This document shows positions 63,805 to 64,000 of a DNA stretch of 64,000 nt, piece by piece. Position 1 is the stretch's first letter; the number at the start of each line of letters is the position of its first letter. Below the pieces are notes generated by a model. That model did not search any database and was not told the origin of the DNA. It was given only the letters and a program-made list of their open reading frames with translations. Position numbers and translations under genes: made by a program. The DNA is from Halobellus sp. MBLA0158 (lineage in GTDB: Archaea; Halobacteriota; Halobacteria; Halobacteriales; Haloferacaceae), in assembly GCF_041477585.1 (NCBI RefSeq), contig NZ_JBGNYA010000001.1, positions 868,001-932,000 of the forward strand. The letters are read 5' to 3'.

Positions 63805-64000
63805 TGCGTTCGCCACTCCGCGGGCGCGCCGACGACCGCGGCCAGATCGTCCTCGTCTCGGCGGCGGTCGTCGCGGTCGCGCTCCTCGCGATGACGGTCG
63901 CGTACGCGCAGTTGGGCTACGACGGCGACCGAGACGCGGCGGCCGACGTCGAAGTGGCGTCGCTCGGGGAGATCGATCGCAGCCTCGCGGGCTCCGTTCG
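63804..64000 (+). CDS. Pilin-like protein 5 of the pilus operon (DUF7261 type; runs off the window)
   Basis: The ATG at 63804 shares one base with the preceding TGA (TGATG). The visible 65 residues start MRSPLRGRADDRGQIVLVSAAVVAVALLAMTVAYAQLGYDG, the same leader-plus-helix layout as the three preceding proteins. The 3' end lies outside the window. Confidence 0.75.
   Translation, partial: MRSPLRGRADDRGQIVLVSAAVVAVALLAMTVAYAQLGYDGDRDAAADVEVASLGEIDRSLAGSV

Overview
The window is chromosomal DNA from an extremely halophilic archaeon (class Halobacteria). The evidence is high GC with a strong third-position G/C bias, very acidic proteins, archaeal information-processing genes (TFB, aIF2-beta, Spt5/NusG, SecE, NOP5-fibrillarin), haloarchaeal specialities (FtsZ1, GshA, ThiR, the pantoate kinase/phosphopantothenate route to CoA), and many genes with a TATA-like element about 25-35 bases before the start codon, as expected for leaderless transcripts. 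No rRNA, CRISPR array or intact transposase was seen. No stretch longer than about 300 bases lacks a gene.

Layout. 1-9.9 kb: the end of an unknown gene, a tRNA-Val with a tRNA-derived palindromic remnant beside it, a DUF192 protein, an ABC exporter, an orphan type IV pilin, shikimate dehydrogenase, a cation exchanger, D-aminoacyl-tRNA deacylase, and the ftsZ1-secE-nusG block. 10-23 kb: a PHP-domain protein, a YdjM-like membrane protein, CinA-C, an aminotransferase, a Get3/ArsA ATPase, an SDR, 4-alpha-glucanotransferase, MscS, 8-oxoguanine glycosylase, a truncated haemoglobin, aIF2-beta and TFB. 23-31.6 kb: CorA with a coupled micro-protein, a DUF6517 lipoprotein, a GAF histidine kinase, nop5-flpA, gshA, a winged-helix regulator and GGGP synthase.

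31.7-35 kb is the most accessory-looking part. aspS sits between two toxin-antitoxin-like modules (HTH/PemK-MazF and UPF0175/PIN), has paired hairpins upstream, and its last seven codons plus stop recur about 70 bp downstream with only synonymous differences. 35-47 kb: CoA biosynthesis (PoK, PPS), a DUF2103 protein, truD and pth2 with a histidine kinase between them, dcd overlapping thiR, a glutathionyl-hydroquinone-reductase-like protein, cobalamin genes (adenosyltransferase, cobyric acid synthase) and a MinD ATPase with a partner. 47.9-49.1 kb: an 81-bp MITE-like hairpin next to a gene whose product carries the motifs of a class I terpene synthase.

49.3-56.9 kb: a four-gene sugar-type ABC importer behind an AT-rich control region, followed on the other strand by a DUF4013 membrane protein, an aldo/keto reductase and a Gfo/Idh/MocA dehydrogenase. 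57.0-64 kb: a tightly overlapped operon for a type IV pilus-like machine (PilB-type ATPase, PilC/TadC-type membrane platform, then five small proteins with one N-terminal hydrophobic segment each), running off the right edge. The strongest leads are the terpene-synthase-like protein, the disturbed aspS locus, the hairpin element at 47.9 kb and the uncharacterised pilin-like set of the last operon.
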